From NCBI GenBank assembly GCA_910575565.1, contig CAJTFL010000004.1:310001-374000 (forward strand): 64,000 nt of DNA, in the 5' to 3' direction. Positions 52,845-61,694 of the stretch are shown here, piece after piece. The stretch's first letter is position 1. The number at the start of each line of letters is the position of its first letter. Position numbers and translations under genes: made by a program. Under the pieces are notes generated by a model. That model was not told the DNA's origin. It did no database searches and saw only the letters and a program-made list of their open reading frames with translations. This stretch comes from Lachnospiraceae bacterium. GTDB taxonomy: Bacteria > Bacillota > Clostridia > Lachnospirales > Lachnospiraceae.

Positions 52845-53309
52845 TTACTCCCCTTCCCTCGTTACTTCCATCTGCAAAAGCCCGCCCTCCTCCGAAATAT
52901 GCCACCTCTCCCGAAAGCCTCCCGGAGCCTGATAGACCAGGTCGGTCAGCCGGTAATCTTCATCCACTGACATTTCCAGAATCGTGCCTTCCGGATCCCA
53001 ACGGCTGGGGCAGGCTCCGTAAAGCGGATGCTCCGGATCGCCCACCTTCCTCCAGAAGATGCTCATATAAACCTCATTCTCCGCCACCTGATCCAGGCGG
53101 ATATCCTGCTCTGTCATCATCGCGGCTACCGCAATGCCCATCTGCCTGGCATCCAGGATATCCTGCTGTTTTTTCGCCCGGCGAATGTAACCTAAGTACG
53201 TGGGAACGGCAATCCCTGCCAGCAAGGCCATAAGCGCCATCACCACAATCAGCTCTGCCAGGGTAAAGCCGCCCCGGCCCAATCTGCAGCTGCCCTCCCG
53301 CCTGTCCAT
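52845..53309 (-). CDS. Type IV pilin-like (pseudopilin) protein
   Basis: The 154-residue protein has a prepilin leader ending in RGG, followed by the processing motif GFTLAELIVVMALMALLAGIA (G-F-T-L-x-E plus a hydrophobic helix). A polar globular domain of about 110 residues comes next. A prepilin peptidase would cleave after Gly. No assembly ATPase, platform protein or peptidase is in the window, so it must rely on machinery encoded elsewhere. Its start lies 206 bases after the Wzz gene, beyond a terminator. Confidence 0.85.
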   Translation of the reverse strand: MDRREGSCRLGRGGFTLAELIVVMALMALLAGIAVPTYLGYIRRAKKQQDILDARQMGIAVAAMMTEQDIRLDQVAENEVYMSIFWRKVGDPEHPLYGACPSRWDPEGTILEMSVDEDYRLTDLVYQAPGGFRERWHISEEGGLLQMEVTREGE

Positions 53310-53429
53310 CCTTCACCGCTCCCGCAATCATCCTATTTTTATCATCATCATACTACATGGAAAGTTTTTCCACAACCCCTACATATCAGGGATACGCCAG
53401 AAAGCCTTATCCATATTTGAGGTATCCAA

Positions 53430-53467
53430 AAAACTGCCGCAAAAGGTCATTCCCCCTTGCGGCAGCT
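53430..53467 (-). terminator. Terminator of the priming transferase-Wzz operon
   Basis: On the minus strand CTGCCGCAA and TTGCGGCAG (53436-53444, 53459-53467) form a 9-bp stem followed by a T5-6 run, just beyond the Wzz stop. Confidence 0.85.
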
Positions 53468-53515
53468 CATTTATCACCCCACTGAAAACATACATCCGTT
53501 CAGGCCGCCGTCCGT

Positions 53516-54901
53516 TTAAAGCACCATGCAGCCAATAATCGGTTTTTTTAATGCATCAATGGATTCTTTCTCCTTTTGGATCTGGGCGCACTTGGAAGCT
53601 TCCCGCTTCTCCACCAAAATCACCCCATCGCACTCCGCCAAAAGCCGCAGCGTGTCAGCCGCCTTGTTCATATCCGCACCTGCCACCAGCTGGATCCCAG
53701 GCAGGCTCTCCGAAAGCTTTCCGGCCAGATCCTTTAAGATATCCTCAGAAACCGTCCCGGTAAGCAGCAGTTTCTTCGCTTCACCCACGTAATTTTGAAT
53801 ATTCAGCGTAACCCGCTTAAGCACCGCTTCCTCCGAAGGTCGCGCCGCCTTGCCCTCTAAGCGTTCCAGCCAGCGGTCAATCCCGCACAGCACGCCGGTT
53901 TTTACCGGCAGGGCAAATACCCCTAAAATCTTGACCCTGAACCGATCCTTTAACTCATCATCGGTATGCAGCTTCCCGCTGAGCACATAGATCATGCAGA
54001 AATAAAAAGCCAAAAGGAAAGCGCCGCCCACGCTGCCGATCAGGGCAAACTTAACACCCTGGACCGCTACCTTTTTCTTGGAAATCTCCTGGGGAACCTC
54101 CGGCTCCTCCAAATCCTTAAGAGCCATTTCCTTATCCAAAAGATCCTTCTGATAGCTGAAAATCTTATCCGTATTCTGCTTCTGCTTATCCTCCAGGCCG
54201 GTATCCATGATAAAGCTCAAGTTCCGGTTCACCACGCTGGCCGTATAATTCCCGGCAACCGAAGCAAACTCGCCCTTGCGCCGATCAAGCTGACGCAGGA
54301 TCTCATCCAGGATCATCTCCGCAGTCTCCTCATCCGAATAAACTACGTCGATCGTTACCGTATTGCTGCTGTAGTCCGTTCCTACCCCCACCAGCTCCTT
54401 TAAATACCTGGACGCCACGCCCGTTTTCTTTTCCAAGCCGCTCCAATCCAGCCGCTGCACCAGGTTCGAGGCGTAAAGCTTCACTAAGCTGTCCGTAGGA
54501 TCCATGCTGACCCCGTCCGGATACATCTCCCACTCCGCGGAATCCAGCCGGATCAGGATATCCGCCGCCGCCCTGGGCTTATTATACGGATCAATCTGCA
54601 TCAGCACGGAAGCATCATTGTAATCCTGCTGGTTCTGCAGTGCCCGTTTCAGCTTCTCAATATCCCACTCGCTGGAAGCCACGTTCCGGTTATAAGCTGC
54701 CAGTTCCATATCATACTGCTCCCTGGCTTCCTCCACCGCCGTCTCATCCTGCTGGGAACGCAGGCCGTTTACCACTTTATAACCCCCCAGCAAAAGGCCA
54801 AGGAGCACTGCCGCTAAAACTATGGGCCGCCAACGGTACAGAAGCGTGAAAAGAAGCTCCTTTAAATCGATCTCCTGCTCATAAGTGTTCTCATAATCCA
54901 T
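53516..54901 (-). CDS. Wzz/CapA-type polysaccharide co-polymerase
   Basis: The 461-residue protein has a first membrane helix near residues 30-48 (PIVLAAVLLGLLLGGYKVV) and a periplasmic-type coiled-coil domain. A second helix lies near 275-297 (FALIGSVGGAFLLAFYFCMI), giving the Wzz topology that sets chain length. The C-terminal cytoplasmic part (about 340-461) resembles the BY-kinase fold (LLLTGTVSEDILKDL, ECDGVILVEKREASKC). It lacks a P-loop GxxxxGK and a Tyr cluster, so it is not an active kinase. It follows the priming transferase with a 92-base gap. Confidence 0.82.
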   Translation of the reverse strand: MDYENTYEQEIDLKELLFTLLYRWRPIVLAAVLLGLLLGGYKVVNGLRSQQDETAVEEAREQYDMELAAYNRNVASSEWDIEKLKRALQNQQDYNDASVLMQIDPYNKPRAAADILIRLDSAEWEMYPDGVSMDPTDSLVKLYASNLVQRLDWSGLEKKTGVASRYLKELVGVGTDYSSNTVTIDVVYSDEETAEMILDEILRQLDRRKGEFASVAGNYTASVVNRNLSFIMDTGLEDKQKQNTDKIFSYQKDLLDKEMALKDLEEPEVPQEISKKKVAVQGVKFALIGSVGGAFLLAFYFCMIYVLSGKLHTDDELKDRFRVKILGVFALPVKTGVLCGIDRWLERLEGKAARPSEEAVLKRVTLNIQNYVGEAKKLLLTGTVSEDILKDLAGKLSESLPGIQLVAGADMNKAADTLRLLAECDGVILVEKREASKCAQIQKEKESIDALKKPIIGCMVL

Positions 54902-54993
54902 ATCTTTTCTCCTTTATCCCTTGCTCTTCAAGCACATCCGGCAAAAACCATGTATGCTGCAGTTCCATAACACGCTTAAAGGCAAAACGCCGC

Positions 54994-56412
54994 TCACCGC
55001 GAGCCTTTCCCGGCAAACACCACAAACACCGTCATAATCAATATTTCAATATCCTTTAAGATGGTCCAGTTGTCAATATACTGCATATCCAGCTTGACCA
55101 CTTCATCAAAATCCTTAATGTCGCTCCGCCCGCTGATCTGCCACATCCCCGTCAGCCCCGGGGTCATGCTCAGGCGGCATTTATGCTTCGCCTCATACTG
55201 CTCAAATTCATCCACCGTGGGAGGCCTGGTTCCCACCAGGCTCATATCCCCCCTAAGCACGTTCCAAAACTGGGGAAGCTCATCAATGCTGGTCTTCCGG
55301 ATAAATTTCCCCACCTTAGTGATCCTGGGATCGTCCTCCATCTTAAACATCAGGCCCTGAACCTCATTCTTAGCCATCAGCTCCTTTTTCCGCGCCTCCG
55401 CGTCTTTATACATGGAACGAAATTTATAAAAGGTAAACCGCCTTCCATTCTTCCCTATCCGGGTCTGCCCGAAAAATACCGGCCCAGGAGACTCCAGCTT
55501 AATGGCCGGCGCCACAAAAACCGTGGCAATGCCTAAAATCGCCATCCCTACCAGGCTGCCCACAATATCCAGCATCCTTTTGGCCAAAATCTGCCTGGTG
55601 GAAAAAATATTCCGGGCAAAGGTAACTACCGCATACTTTCCCACCCGGTTCAGCGTCTTTTTCCCATGGACTTCAACATCGAAAACGTCAATATTCACGT
55701 CCACGATAATCCCCATCTGCTCCAGCTCTTTAATCCATTCCTTCACAAGCTGGTCATGGAGACGCTCCGAATCCATGATGAATACTTCATCAATATCGTG
55801 ATGGATCACATAATCCATAAACGTCCTGGTATTGGCAATCACCGGGACATTTTCCACCCTCTGCCCTACCGCATCCTTATCCAAAAGGGCGATGCCCATT
55901 AAGATCCTGTTCCATTCGTTAAACCGGACAATGTTGCGGATGGCATCCTGGATCTTATCCTGGGTGGCAACCACCAAAAGCCGGTTGCTGTATTTGCTTT
56001 TCCGAAAGACTTTCGTCATATACTGCTTCAGCAGCAGATGGCCTATGTAGGTAAGAACCGTATTAATCCCAATGAAATAGCTAAATACCAGCCTGGATAA
56101 AATCGTGGCCTGATGCAGAAGGTAAAGAACCACCACCAGCGCCATAGCCACCACCATCTGCTGCTTAATCACCTGGGTTAAATTTTTCAAATAGCCCTGA
56201 CGAAAAAGATGATGGCTGAATTCAAAGATCATATTCGCCATCACCAATATCACCAGCGTCAGCGGAAGCAGCCAGAGCTGTTCGCCAGACCTGGAAATTC
56301 CCATAAAAATGTGATACCGCAGCCGGAATGCCGCCACCATGCTGATGATCAGGCAGGCTGCATCTACTAGGGTAATAATCCCTTTTTCAACTGATTTCCT
56401 CTTTTGATACAT
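54994..56412 (-). CDS. Second polyprenyl-phosphate sugar phosphotransferase
   Basis: I choose the start at 56412 (MYQKRKSVEKGIITLVDAAC), giving 472 residues. The alternative ATG at 56454 lies inside the promoter -10 (TATAATG), so it cannot be on the transcript. Five N-terminal membrane segments, a Rossmann-like central domain (RLLVVATQDKIQDAIRNIV) and the bacterial sugar transferase domain (YKFRSMYKDAEARKK, SIDELPQFWNVLRGDMSLVG, GLTGMWQISGRSD) are present. It primes repeat-unit assembly. The window thus encodes two such enzymes with different C-terminal specificities. Confidence 0.92.
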   Translation of the reverse strand: MYQKRKSVEKGIITLVDAACLIISMVAAFRLRYHIFMGISRSGEQLWLLPLTLVILVMANMIFEFSHHLFRQGYLKNLTQVIKQQMVVAMALVVVLYLLHQATILSRLVFSYFIGINTVLTYIGHLLLKQYMTKVFRKSKYSNRLLVVATQDKIQDAIRNIVRFNEWNRILMGIALLDKDAVGQRVENVPVIANTRTFMDYVIHHDIDEVFIMDSERLHDQLVKEWIKELEQMGIIVDVNIDVFDVEVHGKKTLNRVGKYAVVTFARNIFSTRQILAKRMLDIVGSLVGMAILGIATVFVAPAIKLESPGPVFFGQTRIGKNGRRFTFYKFRSMYKDAEARKKELMAKNEVQGLMFKMEDDPRITKVGKFIRKTSIDELPQFWNVLRGDMSLVGTRPPTVDEFEQYEAKHKCRLSMTPGLTGMWQISGRSDIKDFDEVVKLDMQYIDNWTILKDIEILIMTVFVVFAGKGSR

Positions 56413-56452
56413 TGCTGTTCCATATCTCCCCCTAATCGTACAGTCTTTGTCC

Positions 56453-56458
56453 ATTATA
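56453..56458 (-). promoter_or_regulatory. Extended -10 of the priming transferase-Wzz operon
   Basis: The minus strand reads ATATGATATAATGG with a TGA-extended perfect -10. No good -35 is present. It identifies the downstream ATG (56412) as the true start. Confidence 0.55.
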
Positions 56459-56589
56459 TCATATCTGTAATTTTTTTCATTAAGATTTCTTTAATTTTTC
56501 AGTAAATCGCGAAGGCAATTACTGGCAAACGTTGATTTTTCAGGGGGATTTTACATATTTTTGAAAAATGTAACATTTTATGGGAATAG

Positions 56590-56761
56590 TTAATGCTTTG
56601 TTAACTTGGGTGGTTGAGAAAATAATTGATGCTTTGTCAACTTGGATAGCTGGGGGGATTTGATGCTTTGTCAACTTGGATAGCTGAGGGGAATTGATGC
56701 TTTGTCAACCTGGATAGCTGAGGGGAATTGATGCTTTGTCAACCTGGATAGCTAGGAAAGT
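56590..56761. repeat. Tandem array A, 34-bp unit, five copies
   Basis: Copies start at 56590 (diverged, 36 bases), 56626, 56660, 56694 and 56728. The unit begins TTGATGCTTTGTCAAC and ends GATAGCTGAGGGGAA. Each unit includes TTGA and TCAA as a small dyad. It lies about 130 bases upstream of the priming-transferase promoter. Confidence 0.85.
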
Positions 56762-56870
56762 GAATTTTGACGCTGGGTTGTTTCGGGTGATGTTGGGGGC
56801 GAATGGAGTTAGCTGGTGTTTCTTACGAGTAGTTTACTGGTTCAGAGGAGACACGTAGGCTTGCGAGTTC

Positions 56871-57005
56871 GCCGCCTGTGGTGCGTGTACACACGAAAAC
56901 ACGCTCTCGCTCGACATAAAACGGAACGGACACTAAGCTCGAAAAGACCTCGCTAAGTGCCGCCGTTTTATACGGTTTTCTTAGTGTACACGCACCACAG
57001 ACGGC
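56871..57005 (+). repeat. Structured repeat element, copy 1 (plus orientation)
   Basis: The outer stem has 22-bp arms with one mismatch (56871-56892, 56984-57005). Its core is CTGTGGTGCGTGTACAC against GTGTACACGCACCACAG. Inside it lie CGCTCTCGCTC (56902-56912), a 9-bp middle stem (ATAAAACGG at 56916-56924, CCGTTTTAT at 56963-56971) and a conserved inner hairpin (56927-56962). That hairpin has 11 pairs, a bulged A and an AAAGACCTC loop. Copy 2 repeats the design in the opposite orientation. The function is unknown. Confidence 0.75.
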
Positions 57006-57105
57006 TAGGGACTGGCTTGCTCTTAGTTAGATCTTGGCATGGCTGAGGATAGTTTTTTGGCGAAAATATTTCATTACTGATAAAATTCTCCCATGAATAA
57101 ACTTT

Positions 57106-57230
57106 ATCTATCTAATTGACTATAAATTTCATCTATCTAACTGACCGTAAATTTCATCTATCTAACTGACCGTAAATTTCATCTATCCAACTGACCGTAA
57201 ATTTCACCTATCTAACTGATGATAACTTCT
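57106..57230. repeat. Tandem array B, 25-bp unit, five copies
   Basis: Copies start at 57106, 57131, 57156, 57181 and 57206. The unit is ATCTATCTAACTGACCGTA plus AATTTC, with the end copies diverged. It lies between the two structured elements. Confidence 0.85.
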
Positions 57231-57281
57231 ATCCATTTTCCTAACGGGAAGTCAGCCTTCGCTAGCCAGTACCGCAGCGGA

Positions 57282-57406
57282 GCCAGGCCATATTCCATGA
57301 GGAACCCCTCCTGAAACGTCGGCGCTTAACGAGGTCTTTCACGAGTTTAGCGTCCGCTACGTTGAAGGCGGAGCGAGAGCGCGGTGACGATGGAATATGA
57401 CCTGGC
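57282..57406 (-). repeat. Structured repeat element, copy 2 (minus orientation)
   Basis: Outer arms GCCAGGCCATATTCCAT (57282-57298) and ATGGAATATGACCTGGC (57390-57406) pair at 16 of 17 positions and share no sequence with copy 1 arms. On the minus strand it repeats CGCTCTCGCTC (57371-57381) and the inner hairpin (within 57317-57356). Two base pairs of that hairpin are exchanged in a compensatory way relative to copy 1. It ends 49 bases from the phosphohexomutase stop and could also end its transcript. Confidence 0.75.
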
Positions 57407-57455
57407 GCAGCGGAAAAGCAATAAATTTTAGTTGTAAAAACTTACATAGATGAAT

Positions 57456-59240
57456 CTACCTGCCACCTGCCCACACAAATTCAACATCCCCCGCAACCCT
57501 CTTCTCAATTTCCGCCGCCTCACTCCGGCTCCCTCCGTTCACCGAGATATACACCTTAAGCTTAGGCTCTGTCCCGGAGGGGCGGATCACCACAGAGCTT
57601 CCGCCTTCCAGCAGAAATTTCAGCACATCTGATTTAGGCAGACCGTCCAGCCCCTTGGCGTAGTCCAACACCCGGATTACCTTACGGCCACCAAAACTTA
57701 ACCCCTCTTCCCGGCTTTGTCCTTCGCTCCATCCTTCTTTTCCCCTTTTTTCTGCCTTAAGGGCTTTTTCCCTGAATTTTCCCATGATCTCCTGCATTTT
57801 CCTAAACCCTTCTGCCCCCTCGAATTCATAGGAATGCTGGGTATTCAGGTAGCATCCATAATCCCGGTATAATTCCTCCAGCCTTTCCGCCAGGCCTATT
57901 CCCCGGGCCTTATAGTAAGCGAACATTTCACAAACCAAGAAGGCGGCATTTACCGCGTCTTTATCCCGGACGTAAGTTCCGCTTAAACAGCCGTAGCTTT
58001 CTTCAAAGCCGAAAATATAAGAATCCGCTTTCCCTTCCTGCTCTAAAAGGCCGATCTGCTCTCCGATATATTTAAAGCCGGTAAGCACATTGACGGTGCG
58101 CACCTGGTAGCGGTCGGCAATCCGCTCCCCCAGGTCTGTGGTGACAATGGTTTTCATCATTACCGGATCCTTTGGCATGGTTTTCCTTTCCTTCCGCCTG
58201 GCGCAAAGGTAATCCAGCAGCAGGCAGCCGGTTTCATTGCCGGACAGCAGCACATATTCCCCCTTCTGGCTTTTTACGGCTACCCCTATGCGGTCACAGT
58301 CCGGATCCGTAGCCAGAAGCAGATCGGCATGGTTTTTCCTGGCGCAGGCTATCCCCAGAGCCATGGCCTCCCGGTTCTCCGGGTTAGGGCGCGGGCAGGT
58401 GGGGAAATGGCCGTCCGGAAGCTCCTGCTCCTTTACCACCGTAACCTGGGCGTAGCCGCTTTCCTGCAGCACCCTGAGCACCGGCTCCCGGCCTGCGCCG
58501 TTTAAGGGGCTGTACACAATGGCGGCATTTTTATCCAATTCCCAATCAGCGGATACCGATTCCGCCTTCACCTTTTGAATAAAAGCAGCGTAAACCTCAT
58601 CCGGAATGTATGCAATGCGGCCCTCCTTAAGGAAGGCCGCAAAATCCGCCGTCTTTACCTGGGAAAAGGGATCCAGGCTTTCGATTTCCGCCAGTATCCC
58701 GGCGGCGGCCTTGGAGGTGATCTGGCCGCCGTCCGCCCCGTATACTTTATAGCCATTATACTTGGCGGGATTATGGGAGGCGGTGATCATAACGCCTGCA
58801 TCGCATCCCAGCTCCCTTACCGCAAAAGACAGGCAAGGGGTGGGCATCAGCCGGGAGTACAGATAAACCCGGATGCCGTTAGCGGCAAATACGCCGGAAG
58901 AAACCTTGGCAAAAAGCTCTGACTTTATGCGGGAATCGTAGCTTACCGCAATTTTTGCCCCGCCTTCCCGCCATCTCAAGCCAGACTGCCCCTTCAGATA
59001 ATTTGCCAGTCCCTGGGAGGCCCTGGCGACGGTATGCACATTCATCCGGTTTGTCCCGGCGCCGATAATCCCCCGCAGGCCGCCTGTGCCAAAGGTTAAG
59101 CTGCGGTAAAAGGCATCCTGGATTTTCTGGCTGTCCCCTGCCATCTCCTTTAATTCTTTTATCACATCCTCATCGGCAATCTGGGATTTTCCTGCCTCAG
59201 ATACCCAATACTGGTATAAGCGTTCTATCTCCGCCTTCAT
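57456..59240 (-). CDS. Phosphoglucomutase/phosphomannomutase
   Basis: The start at 59240 (AGGAGG upstream) gives 594 residues. All signature loops of the alpha-D-phosphohexomutase family are present: phosphoserine loop TASHNPAKYNGYKVYG (near 145), metal loop ATDPDCDRIGVAV (near 310), sugar loop GFEESYGCLSG (near 410) and phosphate-binding RPSGTEPKLKVY (near 560). It interconverts hexose-6- and -1-phosphates, here probably mannose-6-P to mannose-1-P for the adjacent GDP-mannose enzymes. Glucose use is equally possible. The length matches PgcA-type enzymes. Confidence 0.93.
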   Translation of the reverse strand: MKAEIERLYQYWVSEAGKSQIADEDVIKELKEMAGDSQKIQDAFYRSLTFGTGGLRGIIGAGTNRMNVHTVARASQGLANYLKGQSGLRWREGGAKIAVSYDSRIKSELFAKVSSGVFAANGIRVYLYSRLMPTPCLSFAVRELGCDAGVMITASHNPAKYNGYKVYGADGGQITSKAAAGILAEIESLDPFSQVKTADFAAFLKEGRIAYIPDEVYAAFIQKVKAESVSADWELDKNAAIVYSPLNGAGREPVLRVLQESGYAQVTVVKEQELPDGHFPTCPRPNPENREAMALGIACARKNHADLLLATDPDCDRIGVAVKSQKGEYVLLSGNETGCLLLDYLCARRKERKTMPKDPVMMKTIVTTDLGERIADRYQVRTVNVLTGFKYIGEQIGLLEQEGKADSYIFGFEESYGCLSGTYVRDKDAVNAAFLVCEMFAYYKARGIGLAERLEELYRDYGCYLNTQHSYEFEGAEGFRKMQEIMGKFREKALKAEKRGKEGWSEGQSREEGLSFGGRKVIRVLDYAKGLDGLPKSDVLKFLLEGGSSVVIRPSGTEPKLKVYISVNGGSRSEAAEIEKRVAGDVEFVWAGGR

Positions 59241-59335
59241 CTTCAATCCTGCCTCCTTTGCTCCAATTCTCTGCCCCCAATTCCTCACTCCTGGTTCTCC
59301 CGCCCTGTTTTCCGCCTTGCAAGCGCAATATTATG

Positions 59336-60361
59336 TTAACCTCTCACATCCAAAAACTGCGCCGTCCCATGGATTTTCACCGCGGCGGAGTCCGCCGGGA
59401 AAAAGATGCAGTCGCCTTTAAAAAAAAGGAGGGTTTCCCCTGTTTCCACTGCCAGCATCCCGCAGCCATTAATGCACAGCAACACCCGGAAGGAATCGGA
59501 ATCCGCCCGGTATTCCACCAGCTCCCGGCAGCGCTCCGTATTCACCAGCATCCGGTATACCTCAAACCACTGGCAGCGGCACAGCAGCTCCCTGGCGCAG
59601 CCCCTGCGGTAGCGCAGCACGCGCATAGGCTGTACCGGCTCCCTGCTGGCCTTCCGATCCGCTACGGCCATGGCCTGATCCACATGGAGGCTGCGCCTTT
59701 TCCCCTGCCGGTCTGTACGGCCATAGTCATACAGCCGGTAGGTCAAATTGGAATTCTCCTGGATCTCCGCAACCAACGCCCCAGCCCCAAGGGCGTGGAT
59801 GGTTCCCGCCCGGACAAAAAACAAGTCGCCCTTGTTAATCCTTACCTTTTGCAGATACCGCTCCAAGGTTCCCCCTGCAATGGCATCCCGCAGGGTTTTC
59901 TCATCCGCATCCCGGTTCAGTCCGTATACCAGGTGGGCGTCCCGGCCTGCATCCAGCACATACCACAGCTCCGACTTCCCCATCTGCCCATGCTCATGCT
60001 CCCTGGCATAGTCATCATCCGGGTGCACCTGGACGGATAAGTCCTTATTTGCATCGATGAACTTAATCAAAATAGGAAGCTCCCCATTATCCTTTGGGTG
60101 CGCGCCCAAAAACCAGGGATGCTCCTTTAACACCTTGGCCAGCGTCATTCCCGAATATGCGCCGCTGTCCACGTAGCTTGGCCCGTCCGGGTGGGTAGAG
60201 CACTCCCAGGTCTCCGCCAAAGGATCCATATCAATCCCTTTCATCAATTCGTCATTTAACCGATGCCCGCCCCACAGGTAATCTTTTCCCGAGGGCTTTA
60301 AGCGGAAAGGCACTGGCTTAGAAGCTTTGTCAATATTCCCTGGGGAATTTCTGCTTATCAT
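59336..60361 (-). CDS. manA: Mannose-6-phosphate isomerase, class I
   Basis: I use the ATG at 60361 (AAGGAG 10 bases upstream), giving 341 residues. Zinc-site motifs of type I phosphomannose isomerase are visible: LSVQVHPDDDYAREHEHGQ (near 100) and GTIHALGAGALVAEIQENSN (near 175). It converts fructose-6-P to mannose-6-P, feeding the GDP-mannose route. Its start lies inside the end of manC (32-base overlap), so translation is coupled. Confidence 0.92.
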   Translation of the reverse strand: MISRNSPGNIDKASKPVPFRLKPSGKDYLWGGHRLNDELMKGIDMDPLAETWECSTHPDGPSYVDSGAYSGMTLAKVLKEHPWFLGAHPKDNGELPILIKFIDANKDLSVQVHPDDDYAREHEHGQMGKSELWYVLDAGRDAHLVYGLNRDADEKTLRDAIAGGTLERYLQKVRINKGDLFFVRAGTIHALGAGALVAEIQENSNLTYRLYDYGRTDRQGKRRSLHVDQAMAVADRKASREPVQPMRVLRYRRGCARELLCRCQWFEVYRMLVNTERCRELVEYRADSDSFRVLLCINGCGMLAVETGETLLFFKGDCIFFPADSAAVKIHGTAQFLDVRG

Positions 60362-61646
60362 ACACACTAATCTCCTTGCCCAGCTGAACCTCCACCAGCT
60401 GCAGCTGGGTATCCGCCATAACCGTATGCCTGCATCCGGCTTCCATGGTAATCACGTCCCCCACAGCCACTGCCTGCTCCATGCCGTCCACTACCGTCCT
60501 CCCGGTTCCCGCCGTTACCACCCACACCTCATTGCGGTATTTATGGCTGTGGTAATTCATGCTGTGCCCCGGATGCAGAGTAACTTTGATGGTCAGGCTC
60601 TCCGCCTCCACATCCAGCACCCGAAAGCTCCCCCAGGACTTTTCCGCAAACATAATCTGCTGGTCAATTTCATCCACAAAGGGCTTAATATAGCTGGACT
60701 GATCCTTGTCGGAAACCAGGATCCCCTCAGGGCTTGCGGAAATCACCACGTCATGAAGGCCCATGGCTAAAATCGGCACGCCAAGCTCATTCACCACATG
60801 GACATTCTCACAGGCGGAATCCATCATCGCTTCACCGATCACGTTCTCTTCCATAGCCTCCGTCAGCGTATTCCAGGTCCCCAGATCCTTCCACTGACCC
60901 CCGAAACGCATCACCTGGATCCGCTTCTCCTTCTCCGCCACCGCGTAGTCAAAGCTGATCTTCTCCAAGGTGTGATACCGGTCAAACAAATCCTGGTAGC
61001 CGGCAAAGCCGACTATCTCCCGGGCTTTTTCCAGCACATACCCCAGCCGGTAGGCAAAAACGCCCCCATTCCAAAGCGCCCCCTGGAGGATATACGCCTT
61101 CGCCGTTTCGGCATCCGGCTTTTCCTTAAAGGTGGAAACCGGGCTTAAGGCCCCTGTGTGTTCCGGGATAATGTAGCCGTATTTTTCGCTGGGGTAAGTG
61201 GGCTCAATCCCCATCAGAACCAGGTTCGCCTCGCCTTTTGCCGCCTGATCCCCCAAAGCTTTTACCGCCTGGAAATAATCCCCATTCACATAAGGATCCA
61301 CCGGGCAGACGATCACCGGCTCCTCCTCCTTAATCCCTAAAACATCGTGAAGGTAAGCCGTAGCCAGGGCAATGGCCGGAAACGTATCCCGGCGGCATGG
61401 CTCCACGGAAATCCCCACCTCATTCCCCAGCTGGTTGTGAATGGCGGAAACCTGGGTTTTGGAAGTGGCAATGGTAACGGTAGCCTGGGGATCAACCGCC
61501 TTGATCTGGCGGTAAACCCGCTGCACCATAGATTCATATGTGTCTTCACCGGTCTTAAAAATCTTAATAAACTGTTTGGAACGCACATCATTGGACAAGG
61601 GCCAAAGACGCTTGCCGGAACCTCCGGACAGTAATACGATATTCAT
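60330..61646 (-). CDS. manC: Mannose-1-phosphate guanylyltransferase with C-terminal cupin
   Basis: The 438-residue protein starts with the nucleotidyltransferase signature LLSGGSGKRLWPLS. It has VIVCPVDPYVNGDYFQ and the GGVFAYRLGY region. Residues from about 340 form a cupin (KVTLHPGHSMNYHSHKYRNE) of the type II PMI domain. It makes GDP-mannose from mannose-1-P and GTP. The separate manA downstream suggests the cupin is not the main isomerase. Confidence 0.94.
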   Translation of the reverse strand: MNIVLLSGGSGKRLWPLSNDVRSKQFIKIFKTGEDTYESMVQRVYRQIKAVDPQATVTIATSKTQVSAIHNQLGNEVGISVEPCRRDTFPAIALATAYLHDVLGIKEEEPVIVCPVDPYVNGDYFQAVKALGDQAAKGEANLVLMGIEPTYPSEKYGYIIPEHTGALSPVSTFKEKPDAETAKAYILQGALWNGGVFAYRLGYVLEKAREIVGFAGYQDLFDRYHTLEKISFDYAVAEKEKRIQVMRFGGQWKDLGTWNTLTEAMEENVIGEAMMDSACENVHVVNELGVPILAMGLHDVVISASPEGILVSDKDQSSYIKPFVDEIDQQIMFAEKSWGSFRVLDVEAESLTIKVTLHPGHSMNYHSHKYRNEVWVVTAGTGRTVVDGMEQAVAVGDVITMEAGCRHTVMADTQLQLVEVQLGKEISVYDKQKFPREY

Positions 61647-61694
61647 CCCCTATTTCTCCTTAATCAAGTAATCTGCACAGCCCCCTAAAAGCGC

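Noticed and set aside
57106..57230. Tandem array B as a CRISPR array
   Set aside because: The 25-bp units abut directly, with no unique spacers.
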